A stretch of DNA of 14,527 nt from Clostridium sp. UBA1056 (GTDB taxonomy: Bacteria; Bacillota; Clostridia; Clostridiales; Clostridiaceae). The notes beneath the pieces were generated by a model. The model was not told the DNA's origin, did not search any database, and was given only the letters and a program-made list of their open reading frames with translations. Below are positions 13,085-14,527 of this stretch, piece after piece. The stretch's first letter is position 1. Every line of letters starts with the position of its first letter. Both the position numbers and the translations under genes were made by a program. Location of the stretch: positions 109,491-124,017 of the forward strand of contig DCDL01000060.1 of NCBI GenBank assembly GCA_002316385.1. The letters are read 5' to 3'.

Positions 13085-13102
13085 AGTAAATATATATTTA
13101 CA
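13085..13102. promoter_or_regulatory. TyrR-type box (enhancer site 2)
   Basis: AGTAAA-N6-TTTACA, one mismatch from the box consensus. It is offset by 52 bp, close to five helical turns, from the perfect box, so both would face the same side of the DNA. Confidence 0.72.
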
Positions 13103-13225
13103 CCAGCTTAGCAAAAATGTTTAAACTGTACTTATGTAAAAATGAAATTATTACGAGACCTGTGCAATGAAGCCGTGTTAAGGCTATATTAAAATATATT
13201 TAATTATTATATATTTCACTCCAAA

Positions 13226-13245
13226 TTTGGCATTAAAGTTGCTTT
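13226..13245 (+). promoter_or_regulatory. Sigma-54 (-24/-12) promoter of methionine gamma-lyase
   Basis: TTGGCAT, then five bases, then TTGCT: GG at 13229-13230 and GC at 13241-13242 are separated by exactly 10 bp, as sigma-54 requires, and the flanking bases also fit. Transcription should start near 13254, giving a short leader that carries the ribosome binding site. The TyrR-like sigma-54 activator is encoded immediately upstream. Confidence 0.88.
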
Positions 13246-13285
13246 ATATTATTGTAAAATATGTGCATTTGGGGAGGAATAATTA

Positions 13286-14482
13286 ATGGAAAATAATTTA
13301 AAGAAAATGGGTTTTGCAACTAGAGCAATTCATGGTGGACATGTAAAGGATCAATTTGGTTCCTTAGCTACTCCTATTCATCAAACAGCAACTTTTGTTT
13401 TCGATTCCGCTGAGCAAGGTGGTAGAAGATTTGCCCTTGAAGAGGGAGGATATATATACTCAAGACTTGGTAATCCAACTAATACTCAATTGGAAGAGAA
13501 ATTAGCAATGCTAGAAGGTGGAGAGGCAGCAATTTCTACTGCATCAGGTATTGGAGCTGTTGCATCTGCATTTTGGACAGCTTTAAAAGCAGGTGACCAT
13601 GTTGTAGCAGCAAAAACTCTTTATGGATGTACCTATGCTTATTTAAACCATGGAATAAGCAGATATGGTGTTGAGGTAACCTTTGTGGACGCAACAAATC
13701 TTGAAGAAGTAAGTCAAGCAATGAGAGAAAATACTAAGGTAGTTTATTTGGAAACACCAGCAAATCCAAATCTTGAAATTGTAGATATAGAAGCTATAAG
13801 TAAGATAGCTCATGAGAACAAGGATTGTATAGTGATGGTCGATAATACTTTCTGTACTCCTTATATTCAAAGACCATTAGAATTTGGAGCTGATGTAGTA
13901 ATTCATTCAGGAACAAAGTTCTTAAACGGCCATGGAGATGTAATTTCTGGCTTTGTAGTTGGAAGTGCTGAATTTATAAAGAATGTGAGATTATTTGGTG
14001 TAAAGGACATGACAGGTGCTAGTTTAAGTCCTTTCGATGCATTTTTAATTATTAGAGGTATGAAAACCTTAGAAATAAGAATGGAAAAACACTGTGCTAA
14101 TGCTATGAAAGTTGCAAAGTTTTTAGAAGAACATAGTGCAGTAGAAAAAGTATATTATCCAGGTTTAGAAAGTTTTCCACAGTATGAATTAGCTAAAAAA
14201 CAAATGTCTTTACCAGGAGCTGTAATTGCTTTTGAGGTAAAAGGTGGAATTGAAGAAGGTAAGAAAGTTATAAATAGTACAGAGCTTTGTACAATAGCGG
14301 TAAGTCTTGGTGATGCTGAAACTTTAATTCAACATCCAGCATCAATGACACACTCACCATACACTAAGGAAGAGAGAGAAGCAGCTGGTATTAGTGATGG
14401 ACTAATAAGAATAGCTGTTGGGCTTGAAAATGTTGAAGATATAATAAATGATTTACAAAAAGCTTTAAATGCTATTTCATAG
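13286..14482 (+). CDS. megL: Methionine gamma-lyase
   Basis: A 398-residue PLP enzyme of the Cys/Met-metabolism family. It should split L-methionine to methanethiol, 2-oxobutyrate and ammonia in the cytosol. The PLP lysine is K211 in SGTKFLNGHGD. YSRLGNPTN (Y58, R60) contributes the phosphate-binding pair from the neighbouring subunit, and D186 lies in the VDNTF segment. C115 in LYGCTYAYL corresponds to the active-site cysteine that marks methionine gamma-lyases and separates them from cystathionine gamma-synthase/lyase. Length is normal. GGGGAGG at 13271-13277 is an excellent ribosome binding site. It stands alone behind a sigma-54 promoter with TyrR-type boxes, next to an ACT-domain activator. 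This fits induction for methionine breakdown rather than biosynthesis. The alternative, O-acetylhomoserine sulfhydrylase, is less likely because of C115. Confidence 0.93.
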   Translation: MENNLKKMGFATRAIHGGHVKDQFGSLATPIHQTATFVFDSAEQGGRRFALEEGGYIYSRLGNPTNTQLEEKLAMLEGGEAAISTASGIGAVASAFWTALKAGDHVVAAKTLYGCTYAYLNHGISRYGVEVTFVDATNLEEVSQAMRENTKVVYLETPANPNLEIVDIEAISKIAHENKDCIVMVDNTFCTPYIQRPLEFGADVVIHSGTKFLNGHGDVISGFVVGSAEFIKNVRLFGVKDMTGASLSPFDAFLIIRGMKTLEIRMEKHCANAMKVAKFLEEHSAVEKVYYPGLESFPQYELAKKQMSLPGAVIAFEVKGGIEEGKKVINSTELCTIAVSLGDAETLIQHPASMTHSPYTKEEREAAGISDGLIRIAVGLENVEDIINDLQKALNAIS

Positions 14483-14527
14483 TATAATCATTAAGGCACA
14501 TGAAAATAAATAATAGATCAGTTTTCT

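Noticed and set aside
1..14527. tRNA, rRNA or CRISPR array
   Set aside because: No cloverleaf-compatible sequence with a GTTCRAA-type T-loop, no rRNA-like segment and no regularly spaced repeats were seen on either strand.

Overview
The window looks like chromosomal DNA of a low-GC Gram-positive anaerobe, most likely a Clostridium sensu stricto. The reasons are very AT-rich intergenic DNA, strong GGAGG-type ribosome binding sites, preference for AGA/ATA/TTA codons, and a gene set typical of solventogenic or proteolytic clostridia. I cannot name the species. All intact genes read on the + strand; only a transposase remnant lies on the - strand.

Layout. (1) 79-2657 is a two-gene polyol operon: a zinc medium-chain polyol (xylitol-type) dehydrogenase and xylulokinase (xylB), closed by a 12-bp-stem terminator. 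Together they would turn xylitol or a related polyol into D-xylulose 5-phosphate. (2) 2814-6142 holds a short relic resembling the N-terminus of a LytS-type sensor, then small single genes: a bacterial PH-domain protein, a GNAT acetyltransferase, a Cys-rich TIGR04076-type protein, a small membrane protein broken by a one-base deletion near its start, and a four-helix holin-like membrane protein. (3) 6143-9247 is accessory DNA: two terminators, a truncated transposase with a perfect 13-bp inverted repeat, an orphan Wzz/tyrosine-autokinase (BY-kinase) gene of visibly different base composition with tandem repeats in its C-terminal tail, an unrecognised 88-codon ORF, and what I read as a decayed pilC/gspF. 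(4) 9248-11539 has an RsuA-family rRNA pseudouridine synthase, a roughly 196-nt inverted-repeat-bounded structured element (candidate ncRNA or MITE), a 56-residue helix-turn-helix protein and a HAD-IB phosphatase. (5) 11765-14482 is a methionine-catabolism module: a TyrR-like sigma-54 activator (ACT + AAA+ + HTH, no PAS) followed by methionine gamma-lyase.

The most informative regulatory signal is between the last two genes. A full -24/-12 sigma-54 promoter lies just ahead of the lyase. A perfect TyrR-type box (TGTAAA-N6-TTTACA), a second box with one mismatch and a weaker third sit 125-195 bp further upstream. Regulator, enhancer sites, promoter and target can all be read directly. The least explained element is the structured segment at 10176-10371.
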